Shown here: in pieces, positions 1-8,467 of the stretch
Layout: each line of letters opens with the position of its first letter
How positions within the stretch are numbered: the stretch's first letter is position 1
Source of the DNA: CAIJNA01 sp964516815
GTDB taxonomy: Bacteria; Campylobacterota; Campylobacteria; Campylobacterales; Arcobacteraceae
Reading direction: 5' to 3'
Length of the DNA stretch: 64,000 nt
NCBI GenBank assembly: GCA_964516815.1
Contig: CAZEXK010000005.1
Span: 19,313-83,312, forward strand
The notes under the pieces: model-generated
The model's database searches: none
Seen by the model: only the letters and a program-made list of their open reading frames with translations
What the model was told of the DNA's origin: nothing
Program-made: the position numbers and the translations under genes

Positions 1-33
1 GGAGCTGATGAAGAGCCTTGTGTTGTAGATTAA
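1..33 (+). CDS. Ferredoxin C-terminal end (partial, cut by window start)
   Basis: Only the last ten codons and a TAA stop are present, reading GADEEPCVVD. The tail is acidic with one cysteine. The gene lies just before ndk-DUF177-rpmF-plsX-fabH; in Campylobacter a 4Fe-4S ferredoxin (fdxA) sits at this place, so ferredoxin is inferred mainly from gene order. The body of the protein lies outside the window and cannot be checked. Confidence 0.5.
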   Translation, partial: GADEEPCVVD

Positions 34-51
34 TATTTATTAGTTTTCACG

Positions 52-84
52 AAAAAGCTAAGAGCTAGTCTCTTAGCTTTTTTT
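52..84 (+). terminator. Rho-independent terminator after the ferredoxin gene
   Basis: A 13-bp stem (AAAAAGCTAAGAG paired with CTCTTAGCTTTTT) closes a 5-nt loop and runs into a stretch of T. It begins about 20 bases after the ferredoxin stop, so it should separate that gene from ndk. Confidence 0.85.
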
Positions 85-120
85 TTGCTTAAAAACAGCT
101 ATATTTAAGCTATATTTTTA

Positions 121-126
121 TATAAT
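121..126 (+). promoter_or_regulatory. Putative -10 box for ndk
   Basis: A TATAAT hexamer lies 31 bases before the ndk start, after the terminator and within T-rich sequence. Campylobacterota sigma-70 promoters often depend on a good -10 and periodic T tracts rather than a clear -35, and no -35 is obvious here. Confidence 0.55.
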
Positions 127-157
127 CCTCAACTTTAAAAAATATGGAGAGATAAAT

Positions 158-571
158 ATGGAACAAACATTATCTATAATTAAGCCTGACGCTGTACAAA
201 AAAATGTTGTAGGACAAATCTTAAGTAGATTTGAAAATGCGAACTTAAGAATTGCAGCAACAAAAAAAATACAACTTAGCAATGCAGATGCAGAAGCATT
301 TTATGCAGTACATGCTCAAAGACCTTTCTTTAGAGATTTAGTAGATTTTATGATTTCTGGACCAGTTGTAGTGACTGTTTTAGAAGGAACAAATGCTATG
401 CAAATCAATAGAGATTTAATGGGTGCAACTGATCCCAAAGAAGCAGAAAAAGGTACTATTAGAGCTGATTTTGCAGAATCAATTGATGCAAATGCAGTAC
501 ATGGTTCAGACAGTGTTGAAAATGCAACAAATGAAATTAATTTTTTCTTTGCACAAAAAGACATTTGTTAA
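158..571 (+). CDS. ndk: Nucleoside-diphosphate kinase
   Basis: Transfers the terminal phosphate between nucleoside triphosphates and diphosphates through a phosphohistidine, balancing cytosolic NTP pools. The 137-residue protein has the usual Ndk length. It opens with EQTLSIIKPDAV and carries the active-site stretch around His115 (NAVHGSDS). GGAGA lies just before the ATG. It is the first gene after a terminator and leads a cluster with the DUF177 gene 8 bases downstream, then rpmF, plsX and fabH. Assignment is secure. Confidence 0.97.
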   Translation: MEQTLSIIKPDAVQKNVVGQILSRFENANLRIAATKKIQLSNADAEAFYAVHAQRPFFRDLVDFMISGPVVVTVLEGTNAMQINRDLMGATDPKEAEKGTIRADFAESIDANAVHGSDSVENATNEINFFFAQKDIC

Positions 572-579
572 ACTAAACT

Positions 580-963
580 ATGAAAATTGAGTTTTCTAAA
601 CTTCCTAGAAATGAAAATAAATTTGAGATAACATCAAATTCAGTAAAATTTTTAGGAACATTTAGTAGAGTATCAGGAAGCATAGCAAGAATTAAATCAA
701 AAATCATAGGAAATTATGATGTTGATTGTTGTAAATGTGCATCAACTATTAATAAAGATATAGACGAAAATATCGTATATACACTTAGTGATGGTGCAAT
801 TTCATTAAAAGATGAAAGAGAAAATGAAATTATCATTGAAGTTAATAATCATATAGTAGATTTTGAAGAAATATTAAATAGTGAATTAGAATCAATTAAA
901 AGTGATTACTTTATATGTGATAATTGTAATACAAACGAACAATTTATAAATATAGAAATATAA
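580..963 (+). CDS. DUF177 (YceD-like) protein
   Basis: A 127-residue protein placed directly before rpmF, the near-universal position of DUF177/YceD proteins. In other bacteria and plastids this family has been linked to 23S rRNA accumulation. Cysteine pairs are visible in the middle (DCCKCA) and near the end (CDNCN), suggesting a small metal site. No signal peptide or membrane segment is seen. Family membership is well supported by position and the cysteine pattern; the biochemical role is uncertain. Confidence 0.8.
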   Translation: MKIEFSKLPRNENKFEITSNSVKFLGTFSRVSGSIARIKSKIIGNYDVDCCKCASTINKDIDENIVYTLSDGAISLKDERENEIIIEVNNHIVDFEEILNSELESIKSDYFICDNCNTNEQFINIEI

Positions 964-981
964 TCTAAAAAAGGATAAAAA

Positions 982-1134
982 ATGGCAGTACCAAAGAGAC
1001 GAGTTTCACACTCAAGAAGTGCAAAAAGAAGAACACACTATAAAATTACATTAAAAAGACCAGTTAAAGATACAGATGGGACATGGAAAATGCCTCACAA
1101 TATTAATCCAACTACAGGTGAATACAAAGCATAA
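982..1134 (+). CDS. rpmF: 50S ribosomal protein L32
   Basis: A 50-residue protein starting MAVPKRRVSHSRSAKRR, the standard L32 opening. The start has an AAAGGA ribosome site. The stop overlaps the plsX start by one base (TAATG), so translation is probably coupled. No CxxC pairs are present, so this is the zinc-independent form of L32. The rpmF-plsX-fabH order is the common arrangement linking ribosome synthesis with fatty-acid and phospholipid synthesis. Confidence 0.97.
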   Translation: MAVPKRRVSHSRSAKRRTHYKITLKRPVKDTDGTWKMPHNINPTTGEYKA

Positions 1135-2123
1135 TGTTAAAAATTGCAATTGATGCCATGGGTGGAGACAATGGACCAACTCCTATCATCGAAGGTTTAT
1201 TATTAGCTTTAAATAAAAATAAAAATTTTACTGCAATTGCAGTAGGGTTTACAAATGAATTAGTTCCTTTAATACCACAAAGATATGTATCAAAAATAGA
1301 AATCATTAATTGTACTGATGTTATAGAAATGCAAGATAGTGCAACAGATGCTTTAAAAAGAAAAGATTCATCTGCATATATAGCAATACAGCTTGTCAAA
1401 GATGGACTTGCTGATGCTTATGTTAGTGCTGGTCATAGTGGCGCTAGTATGTCATTGGCTACTCTAAAAATAGGTAGAATTAAAGGAGTAAGTCGTCCTG
1501 CAATTGCAGCACTTATGCCTACTGTTGATGGAAATACCTTAGTACTTGACGTTGGAGCGAATGTTGACTGTGATTCTAAGCATTTACAAGAATTTGCGAT
1601 TATGGGTCAAGTTTATGCGCAGCAAGTCCTAGAAATTGAAGAACCATTGACAGGATTACTTAGTAATGGTGAGGAAGAATCTAAAGGCAATGAATCAACT
1701 AAAGGAACCTTTAAACTTTTAGAAAATATGCCTTATTTTGTTGGAAATGTTGAAGGAAATGATATTTTTAATGGTTCAACTGATGTAGTAGTATGTGATG
1801 GTTTTATTGGTAACATTATGCTAAAAACAGCTGAAGGTGTTGCTGATACTATAGGAAAAATCATTAAACAAAATTTAAGAAAATCGCTTGTATCTATTTT
1901 AGGTGCAGTTTTAATGAGAAAAGTTTTCAAAAGCTTAAAAATCAAAGTTGATTATGCAGAATATGGTGGAGCACCTTTAATAGGTATCAAAGCCCCTGTA
2001 ATTATAGCTCATGGAAAATCAAATAAAAAAGCAATGCAAAATGCAATATTTCAAGCAATAGCATCTGCACAATCTGATTTAAATGAAGTTATTCGATTAA
2101 GATTAGAAGAGATTAGGGAATAA
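1134..2123 (+). CDS. plsX: Phosphate acyltransferase PlsX
   Basis: Converts acyl-ACP to acyl-phosphate, which feeds PlsY at the start of phospholipid synthesis at the inner face of the membrane. The 329-residue protein opens with the family hallmark IAIDAMGGDNGP and contains VLDVGANVDC and CDGFIGNIMLK. The start codon overlaps the rpmF stop. fabH follows 2 bases after its stop. Confidence 0.97.
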   Translation: MLKIAIDAMGGDNGPTPIIEGLLLALNKNKNFTAIAVGFTNELVPLIPQRYVSKIEIINCTDVIEMQDSATDALKRKDSSAYIAIQLVKDGLADAYVSAGHSGASMSLATLKIGRIKGVSRPAIAALMPTVDGNTLVLDVGANVDCDSKHLQEFAIMGQVYAQQVLEIEEPLTGLLSNGEEESKGNESTKGTFKLLENMPYFVGNVEGNDIFNGSTDVVVCDGFIGNIMLKTAEGVADTIGKIIKQNLRKSLVSILGAVLMRKVFKSLKIKVDYAEYGGAPLIGIKAPVIIAHGKSNKKAMQNAIFQAIASAQSDLNEVIRLRLEEIRE

Positions 2124-2125
2124 TC

Positions 2126-3100
2126 ATGTACGCATCATTTAGATCAATTGGAGCTTACATTCCTAGTGAAATTAGAGGAAATGATTGGTTTACTTCAAGA
2201 ATGGATACGACTGATGAATGGATTAAAAAAAGAACTGGAATTAGTCAAAGAAGAATAGCTTCTGACTTGGAAAATACAAGTGATTTAGCTGTTCAAGCAT
2301 CAAAAGTAGCAATAAGTAGAGCAAATATCAAAAATGAAGATATTGATCTAGTAATATGTGCTACAATTACTCCTGATTTTTATTGTATGCCTTCTACGGC
2401 TTGTGTTATATCTGAAAAATTAGGAATTGCAGATGTAATGGCTTTAGATATTAGTGCTGCTTGTACTGGTTTTGTTTATGCTATAAGTATAGCAAAAGCG
2501 TTTATTGAATCTGGAATGAAAAAAAATGTATTAGTTATTGGTGCTGAAAAATTATCTACTATTGTAGATTATACAGATAGAACAACTTGTATGTTATTTG
2601 GAGATGGTGCAGGTGCAGCAATTATTAGTGCTACAGAAAATAAAGACGAAGCTATTGTTGATATCCAATGTTCTTCTGATGGTAGACAGCAAGACTTATT
2701 ATTAACACCTGGACTACAAAGTGGAGAAGCTGCCTTCATGCAAATGAAAGGTAATGAAACTTTTAAAATAGCTGTAAGAACACTTACTAAGGATGTTAAA
2801 GACATACTTCAAAAAAATAATATGACTGAAAAAGATGTTGATTTTTTTATTCCTCATCAAGCAAATTTTAGAATTATAAAAGCAGTTGGTGATAATTTAA
2901 ATTTTCCAGATGAAAAAAAAGTATTAACTGTACATAAATATGGTAATACCTCTTCAGCATCAATTCCTATGGCAATTAATGATTGGTATGAAAGTGGTAA
3001 ACTTAAAAATGGAAATATGATGTTACTTGATGCATTTGGTGGTGGACTTACTTGGGGATCAGCTCTTATAAAATTTTGTGGAAAAACTATAACTAAGTAA
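2126..3100 (+). CDS. fabH: Beta-ketoacyl-ACP synthase III
   Basis: Condenses acetyl-CoA with malonyl-ACP to start type II fatty-acid synthesis. The 324-residue protein shows the full catalytic triad: Cys113 (ISAACTGF), His244 (FIPHQANFR) and Asn274 (KYGNTSSAS). It also has the GDGAGA loop and the DTTDEWI-RTGI N-terminal signature. It is the last gene of the plus-strand cluster; its 3' end overlaps the end of the convergent SspB-like gene by 8 bases. Confidence 0.97.
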   Translation: MYASFRSIGAYIPSEIRGNDWFTSRMDTTDEWIKKRTGISQRRIASDLENTSDLAVQASKVAISRANIKNEDIDLVICATITPDFYCMPSTACVISEKLGIADVMALDISAACTGFVYAISIAKAFIESGMKKNVLVIGAEKLSTIVDYTDRTTCMLFGDGAGAAIISATENKDEAIVDIQCSSDGRQQDLLLTPGLQSGEAAFMQMKGNETFKIAVRTLTKDVKDILQKNNMTEKDVDFFIPHQANFRIIKAVGDNLNFPDEKKVLTVHKYGNTSSASIPMAINDWYESGKLKNGNMMLLDAFGGGLTWGSALIKFCGKTITK

Positions 3101-3533
3101 GTTTAAAGTTTTTAAAAGCGTTTTTACTTCTTTCTTCTTGCTCTTTATTGTCTTGCTTATTTGAAAAATACTTATCAATAGTTGCAATTGGATTAATAAA
3201 TATTATTGAATCTTTTATTCCTATTTGAAAAATACTATAATATGGGATAGTACTCACACTACCAAAATTTTGTGCTCCAAAACCAGTTTCAAATTCTATA
3301 TTATTTTTATTTATTACTAATGATGAAAAAGCATAATTGGATATTGCAAATAATGTATATTGACCAAATGTTTTTTTAATATTTTCAGGTAATATTGGTG
3401 AAAAGGTAACAGCTCTTATTTGTGCTGTTATATTAAATTCATAATTATTTTCTTTTAAATATGTTATTAATTCTTTAACTTGATTTGAGGAAAATTTTTT
3501 ATAATTTTCATCTTGTAAAATTTCAATTGACAT
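3093..3533 (-). CDS. SspB-like protein (possible ClpXP adaptor)
   Basis: A 146-residue protein with a GGACAAAAATG start region. Residues about 45-115 resemble the SspB fold: a beta-rich segment followed by IEFETGFGA and then a stretch matching the SspB pattern of a glycine-containing strand before a hydrophobic helix (YYSIFQIGIKD). After this comes a polar, charged linker (about residues 125-138) and a short terminal tail NFKLT. That matches the SspB layout of substrate-binding domain, flexible linker and terminal ClpX-binding peptide. The similarity is faint and read by eye. It may instead be a lineage-specific protein of unknown role. Confidence 0.4.
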   Translation of the reverse strand: MSIEILQDENYKKFSSNQVKELITYLKENNYEFNITAQIRAVTFSPILPENIKKTFGQYTLFAISNYAFSSLVINKNNIEFETGFGAQNFGSVSTIPYYSIFQIGIKDSIIFINPIATIDKYFSNKQDNKEQEERSKNAFKNFKLT

Positions 3534-3542
3534 TTTTGTCCT

Positions 3543-4115
3543 TTAATCATTTATTGTATATTGTGTTAGTATATCAAAATCTATCATAGAATTTAATAGA
3601 GCAATTTTTTTGGCTTTTTTTAGCATATTTAAATCAATATTTGCATATTGTAAGATACCTGAATTTACGTATCTATGAAGAGTAGTTCCTTGTAGTAAAT
3701 ATTTTTTAGGTGTTAGCCATTTGTTATTATAAAATATTGCTATGTTTGCAATAGATGTATCGCAAACAAAATTATTTTTTATAATTATTATTTCATCACT
3801 CAGATTCTTTTTTAAGAAAAGTTTATTTAGATTATCTCTATTTAAACTTTTTTTGTTGTATTGTATATGATTGTCATATACAATTTGAAAAGAATTTATT
3901 TGTCTTTTTTTATAACTATCATAACTTATAGATAAAATACTATTGTTACTATAAACAACTTTACATTTTAGTAGTTTTTCATTTGGAGGATTTATATATT
4001 CATATAGATTTATATTAAGACCAATAGTATTAGATATTCTTTTTTCATGGTAAGTAAGATTATATATTTCAAAATCTTTACATTTAATACTTTCAAAATA
4101 AACATTATTCATCAT
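3543..4115 (-). CDS. Class IV aminotransferase-like protein (PabC-like)
   Basis: A 190-residue protein whose order of segments fits the class IV PLP aminotransferase fold: a basic YNKKSLNRD segment (expected PLP lysine region), then DEIIIIKNNFVCDTSIANI, corresponding to the family's 'E..N.nif' region, then LTP and LLQGTTLHRYV. The gene begins 4 bases inside the pabB end. The expected role is 4-amino-4-deoxychorismate lyase, releasing p-aminobenzoate for folate. It is short for the family (usually about 260 or more), so the N-terminal domain is reduced. Confidence 0.7.
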   Translation of the reverse strand: MMNNVYFESIKCKDFEIYNLTYHEKRISNTIGLNINLYEYINPPNEKLLKCKVVYSNNSILSISYDSYKKRQINSFQIVYDNHIQYNKKSLNRDNLNKLFLKKNLSDEIIIIKNNFVCDTSIANIAIFYNNKWLTPKKYLLQGTTLHRYVNSGILQYANIDLNMLKKAKKIALLNSMIDFDILTQYTIND

Positions 4116-5047
4116 GGTATATAGATCTTTTCATACATTTCATCATATTCATTTTGGCAAATACTATCAATAGTAATACCTCCACCACTTTTATAAAAAT
4201 ATTTTCCATTTTCATTTTGAATAAATCTAATTAGTACAGAGCTATCAACATTAACACCATCAAATACTCCCCAAATACCTGTAAAATAATCTCTATTGTA
4301 ATCTTCCACATCATCTATAATATTTATTGTTGATTTTTTTGGAGATCCCGTTATGCTACCAGCTGGTAATAATGATGTAATAATATCACCTAAATTATCT
4401 TGCCAGTTTTTATCCAAATTTCCAGATATTTTTGAAGATACTTGATAAAGACTATTTCTTCCAGCTTTTATTTTATCTATATACCTGAATTTATCAACAT
4501 TAATATTTTTTGCAATAATAGATAAATCATTTCTTAATAAATCAACAATCATGGTATGTTCTGCTAACTCTTTTTTATTGGAAATAATTAATTTTTTTGC
4601 ATTTTTAATATTTGCATTAATAGTCCCTTTCATAGGATAAGCATAGATTTTATTATTAGATATTTTTATAAATGTTTCAGGAGAAAAGGATAAAAATTTA
4701 TTTTTGAAATACAATTTATATTTTGCATTTGAATTATTGTATAATTGTTTTAAATTTAAATTATTAATTATTTTTGTTTTGCAAGTTAGATTTGAGATAT
4801 AAGTATTGCCTTTTTTTATATGAGAAATTATTTTATTAAATTTCTTTTTATAAGAATTAAAACTTTCCTTTTGAAAATTTATTGTACTATTAGTTTTATA
4901 TATATTCTTATCATCAATACTATAAAATATATTTTTTGGTAAATTATTTAAATTAAAAATTTCCCATTGTTTTAAGTCATATGATATTATAAACATAATA
5001 GGATTTTTATTCTTACCATGTAAATTTAATTCATTTTTTAAATTCAT
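4112..5047 (-). CDS. pabB: Aminodeoxychorismate synthase component I
   Basis: Chorismate-binding enzyme of folate synthesis. The frame could start 27 codons earlier, but the ATG at 5047 has an AGGACA ribosome site at good spacing, as does the upstream-oriented neighbour at 3533. This gives 311 residues starting MNLKNELN. Motifs seen are AYPMKGTI (the lysine typical of PabB enzymes), PAGSITGSPKKSTI, TGIWGVFDG and SGGGITIDS. It overlaps the PabC-like gene by 4 bases, so the two probably act in sequence to make p-aminobenzoate. Confidence 0.88.
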   Translation of the reverse strand: MNLKNELNLHGKNKNPIMFIISYDLKQWEIFNLNNLPKNIFYSIDDKNIYKTNSTINFQKESFNSYKKKFNKIISHIKKGNTYISNLTCKTKIINNLNLKQLYNNSNAKYKLYFKNKFLSFSPETFIKISNNKIYAYPMKGTINANIKNAKKLIISNKKELAEHTMIVDLLRNDLSIIAKNINVDKFRYIDKIKAGRNSLYQVSSKISGNLDKNWQDNLGDIITSLLPAGSITGSPKKSTINIIDDVEDYNRDYFTGIWGVFDGVNVDSSVLIRFIQNENGKYFYKSGGGITIDSICQNEYDEMYEKIYIP

Positions 5048-5245
5048 TTTTGTCCTATGCTTATGTATTTTTTTTATTAAAAAAACATAAGTTAAAATAT
5101 TAAATACAAATGTTACTGTTAGTATCAAGTTAAATAATACATCTTACTTAACATTGTAGGTATAAGTGAAACTTTACTATATATTAGCTATTATTTACTT
5201 TATTATTGTCAATTAAATTTTTTAAATTGGCTAAAGGGGAAAATT

Positions 5246-5635
5246 ATGGAACATATGGATTTTGCACATCCTTATTTTGGGGCTTTTTTGATGTTTGTAG
5301 TAACATTTAGTGCATTTACAGCAACAACTATGCTTGCAAGATTTATAAGTAGAAAATTTGCCAGGCTTGATACTGAAAAATTAAAATGTACGATTTATGA
5401 GTGTGGTCCTGAGGTAAACAAACAAAAAAATACAATATCTGTACAGTTTTATTTAATGGCATTATTATTTATATTATTTGATGTTGAAATTATATTCATG
5501 TTTCCTTGGGCAGTTGATTTTAAAGTTTTAGGTTGGTTTGGAATAATTGAGATGGCATTGTTTATATTATTATTAACAATTGGATTTATATACGCATGGA
5601 AAAAAGGAGCATTACAATGGCACAGCATAAAGTAG
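5246..5635 (+). CDS. nuoA: Complex I subunit NuoA
   Basis: Small membrane subunit of proton-pumping NADH:quinone oxidoreductase. 129 residues with three hydrophobic segments and the conserved YECGPE and FDVEIIFMFPWA motifs. The start has AAAGGGG. First gene of a 15-gene operon; a 198-base spacer separates it from pabB on the other strand, and the operon promoter should lie there. Its end overlaps the nuoB start by 19 bases. Confidence 0.97.
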   Translation: MEHMDFAHPYFGAFLMFVVTFSAFTATTMLARFISRKFARLDTEKLKCTIYECGPEVNKQKNTISVQFYLMALLFILFDVEIIFMFPWAVDFKVLGWFGIIEMALFILLLTIGFIYAWKKGALQWHSIK

Positions 5636-6126
5636 ATTATTTAGCACAAGGCGGTGCACCTATTGCTCTTACTGCGGTTGATAAGTTAGTTAATTTTGGT
5701 AGAAGTAATTCTTTATGGCCTATGACTTATGGTTTAGCCTGTTGCGCGATTGAGATGATGGCTTCAGGAGCTTCAAGATTTGATTTTGATAGATTTGGAA
5801 CAATTTTTAGAGCCAGTCCTAGACAATCTGATGTTTTAATCATTGCAGGAACTTTAACTAAAAAACATGCAGAATTTTTAAGAAGATTATATGATCAAAT
5901 GCCAGATCCTAAATGGGTAATATCTATGGGTTCATGTGCAAATACAGGTGGTATGTTTAACACATATGCTACAGTTCAAGGTGCCGATAGAGTAATACCT
6001 GTTGACATTTATCTTCCTGGATGTGCTCCACGACCTGAAACATTGCAATATGCATTGATGTTATTGCAACAAAAAATAAGAAGAAATCCAGCAAACTTAT
6101 CTCAAAAAAGTAAAAGGTTAGTATAG
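5617..6126 (+). CDS. nuoB: Complex I subunit NuoB
   Basis: Carries the terminal [4Fe-4S] cluster N2 near the quinone site. The frame allows an upstream ATG at 5596, but the ATG at 5617 has AAAGGAG at proper spacing and gives the usual N-terminus (169 residues). Ligands are visible in LACCAIEMM, MGSCANTGG and LPGCAPRPE. The TAG stop abuts the nuoC ATG. Confidence 0.97.
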   Translation: MAQHKVDYLAQGGAPIALTAVDKLVNFGRSNSLWPMTYGLACCAIEMMASGASRFDFDRFGTIFRASPRQSDVLIIAGTLTKKHAEFLRRLYDQMPDPKWVISMGSCANTGGMFNTYATVQGADRVIPVDIYLPGCAPRPETLQYALMLLQQKIRRNPANLSQKSKRLV

Positions 6127-6954
6127 ATGAGAGCTTACAAACCAAAAGATGATGTACAAAAAAAATCATATTATAGTGACAGATTTTATATTACACCTCA
6201 AACACCAAAAGAATCAATACAAAACGACAGCGTATCGGCTAATACATTTGAATTACTAAGTAAAGAAGTAGAGATTTTAAATTCTTATATTGAATTAGGA
6301 CATGCAGTAATAATTATAAATGCAAATGATAATTTAAAAGCAATAAAGTATTTAAGAGATGAATTACAATACGACATGCTTATGGAATTATCAGCAATTG
6401 ATTATGTAGCAGCCCGTGGAGGATTTGAAATATTTTATGAAATGTTATCTACTACAAATAAAAAAAGATTAAGACTTAAAACATTTATAAAAAAAGGTCA
6501 AGCAATTGAGTCAGTTGAGCCATTATTTAGAATGGCAGATTGGTCTGAGCGAGAAATGTATGATATGTTTGGAATAATAGTAAACAATCATCCCATGCTA
6601 AAAAGAATACTTATGCCTGATGATTGGCACGATCATCCTTTACTTAAAACTTATCCATTACAAGGAGATGAAGCAGCTTCTTGGTATGAAGTTGACAAAA
6701 TCTTTGGTAAAGAAGCTAGAGAAGTTATCGGTAAAGAAATAAGAGATGATGCAGCAATTGATAGATATGATACTACAAGATTTGCAAGACTGGGTCATGA
6801 AGTTCCACACGGTACAAATATAAATAATGAAAACGAAACAAAACACGATAATATTTCATATCAAGAAAAAGATGGTGTAAGATTATTTGGAAGTCCTAGA
6901 CTTATTACTAAGTTTGATGAAAAAGAATCAGTTACACTAAAGCAGAGGAAATAG
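6127..6954 (+). CDS. nuoC: Complex I subunit NuoC
   Basis: Peripheral-arm subunit. 275 residues with the 30-kDa subunit signature WSEREMYDMFGI and DDWHDHPLLKTYPL. It is separate from NuoD here, unlike the fused NuoCD of E. coli. A polar N-terminal extension of roughly 40 residues and a charged C-terminal tail flank the core domain. It starts immediately after nuoB. Confidence 0.95.
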   Translation: MRAYKPKDDVQKKSYYSDRFYITPQTPKESIQNDSVSANTFELLSKEVEILNSYIELGHAVIIINANDNLKAIKYLRDELQYDMLMELSAIDYVAARGGFEIFYEMLSTTNKKRLRLKTFIKKGQAIESVEPLFRMADWSEREMYDMFGIIVNNHPMLKRILMPDDWHDHPLLKTYPLQGDEAASWYEVDKIFGKEAREVIGKEIRDDAAIDRYDTTRFARLGHEVPHGTNINNENETKHDNISYQEKDGVRLFGSPRLITKFDEKESVTLKQRK

Positions 6955-6955
6955 T

Positions 6956-8182
6956 ATGCAGCAAACTAATAGATTAAAACCTTTTTTTGAGAATATAACA
7001 TTTCAAAGAGACGATAACACAATGGTTGTAAACTTTGGACCACAGCATCCATCTGCACACGGACAGTTAAGACTTGTATTAGAACTTCAAGGTGAAGAAG
7101 TAACAAAAGCTTATCCTGATATTGGTTATTTGCATAGAGGCATGGAGAAAATGGGAGAAAATATGATGTATAATGAATTTCTTCCTACAACTGACAGAAT
7201 GGACTATATAGCAGCAACTTCAAATAATTATGGTTACTCACTAGCAGTAGAAAAACTATTAGGAGTTGAAATTCCTAGACGAGCAGAAGTTATAAGAACA
7301 ATGTTAGTAGAAATCAATAGAATCATATCGCATTTATTTTGGTTAGCCACTCATGCTCTTGATGTTGGAGCTATGTCTGTCTTTTTATATGCATTTAGGG
7401 AAAGAGAATTTGCAATGGATCTTATGGAAGATTACTGTGGAGCTAGATTAACACATAGTGCGGTTAGAATTGGTGGAGTGCCATTGGATTTACCAAATGG
7501 ATTTATCAAAAAAATGCAAGAATGGATGATTACTTTAGATGAACAAATTAAAGTTTATGAAGGTTTATTAACAAAAAATAGAATTTGGAAAATGAGGCTT
7601 GAAAATGTAGGTATAATAGATGAAAAACTTGCAAAATCTTGGGGATGTACTGGCTTAGCACTAAGAGGTGCTGGTGTGAAATGGGATCTAAGAAAAGAGA
7701 TGCCATATGGTATATATAATGAACTCGATTTTGATATTCCAATTTCAACTACAAATGATTCATACGGTAGATATAAGCTTTATATGCAAGAAATGTACGA
7801 AACAATGAAAATACTAAAACAATTAGTGCCAATGTATGAACAATCAGATACACAGTTAATGGCACATTCTCCTGAATATATTTCATGTACAAAAGAAGAA
7901 ATGATGACGCAAAACTATTCTTTAATGCAACATTTTGTTTTAGTAACACAAGGAATGAGACCACCTAATGGTGAAGTTTATGTTGCTACTGAATCTCCAA
8001 AAGGTGAGCTTGGATTTTATATAGTAAGTGATGGTACACCATATGCTTATAGGATGAAATTAAGAGCTCCTAGTTTCTGGCACACAGGTTTATTGCAAGA
8101 TTTATTGCCAGGTCACCAGTTAGCTGATGTTGTTACCATAATTGGTAATTTAAATATTGTATTTGGCGAAATAGATAGGTAA
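6956..8182 (+). CDS. nuoD: Complex I subunit NuoD
   Basis: 49-kDa-type subunit forming the quinone pocket with NuoB. 408 residues with NFGPQHPSAHGQLRL, IGYLHRGMEK and a C-terminus ending in FGEIDR, as expected. The gene begins one base after the nuoC stop. Confidence 0.97.
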   Translation: MQQTNRLKPFFENITFQRDDNTMVVNFGPQHPSAHGQLRLVLELQGEEVTKAYPDIGYLHRGMEKMGENMMYNEFLPTTDRMDYIAATSNNYGYSLAVEKLLGVEIPRRAEVIRTMLVEINRIISHLFWLATHALDVGAMSVFLYAFREREFAMDLMEDYCGARLTHSAVRIGGVPLDLPNGFIKKMQEWMITLDEQIKVYEGLLTKNRIWKMRLENVGIIDEKLAKSWGCTGLALRGAGVKWDLRKEMPYGIYNELDFDIPISTTNDSYGRYKLYMQEMYETMKILKQLVPMYEQSDTQLMAHSPEYISCTKEEMMTQNYSLMQHFVLVTQGMRPPNGEVYVATESPKGELGFYIVSDGTPYAYRMKLRAPSFWHTGLLQDLLPGHQLADVVTIIGNLNIVFGEIDR

Positions 8183-8191
8183 GGGAATAAT

Positions 8192-8467
8192 ATGATTAGA
8201 TTTGATTTAAGAGATTTAAAAACTGAGTTTTTACCTAGACTTGTAGATTTAATGAATAAGGAAATATCACAAAATGAAAATGGTATTTTTCTTTTTGAAA
8301 TCGGAGACTTTACGGCAATTCAAATTGTAGCTGATACTGTAAAACAGAACAATTGGACTTTGATGAATTCATTAAAATTTAATGAAGTAGATTGGACAGT
8401 TGTAATCAAAAAGACTGCACCAGAAGAACCTTTAATCAGTAATGTTAATATAAAGGATAGTTTGTGA
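8192..8467 (+). CDS. Small NuoE-position protein of the Campylobacterota complex I
   Basis: A 91-residue protein in the place of nuoE. It contains no cysteine at all, so it cannot hold the [2Fe-2S] cluster N1a of a normal NuoE. Campylobacter and Helicobacter have small unrelated proteins at this place (Cj1575c and HP1264 types), and this one fits that group by size and position. It overlaps the next gene by 4 bases. A role in docking the electron-input module is inferred from context only. Confidence 0.65.
   Translation: MIRFDLRDLKTEFLPRLVDLMNKEISQNENGIFLFEIGDFTAIQIVADTVKQNNWTLMNSLKFNEVDWTVVIKKTAPEEPLISNVNIKDSL

Noticed and set aside
5596..5616. Earlier ATG for nuoB
   Set aside because: It lies deep in nuoA without a ribosome site; the ATG at 5617 has AAAGGAG and gives the standard N-terminus.
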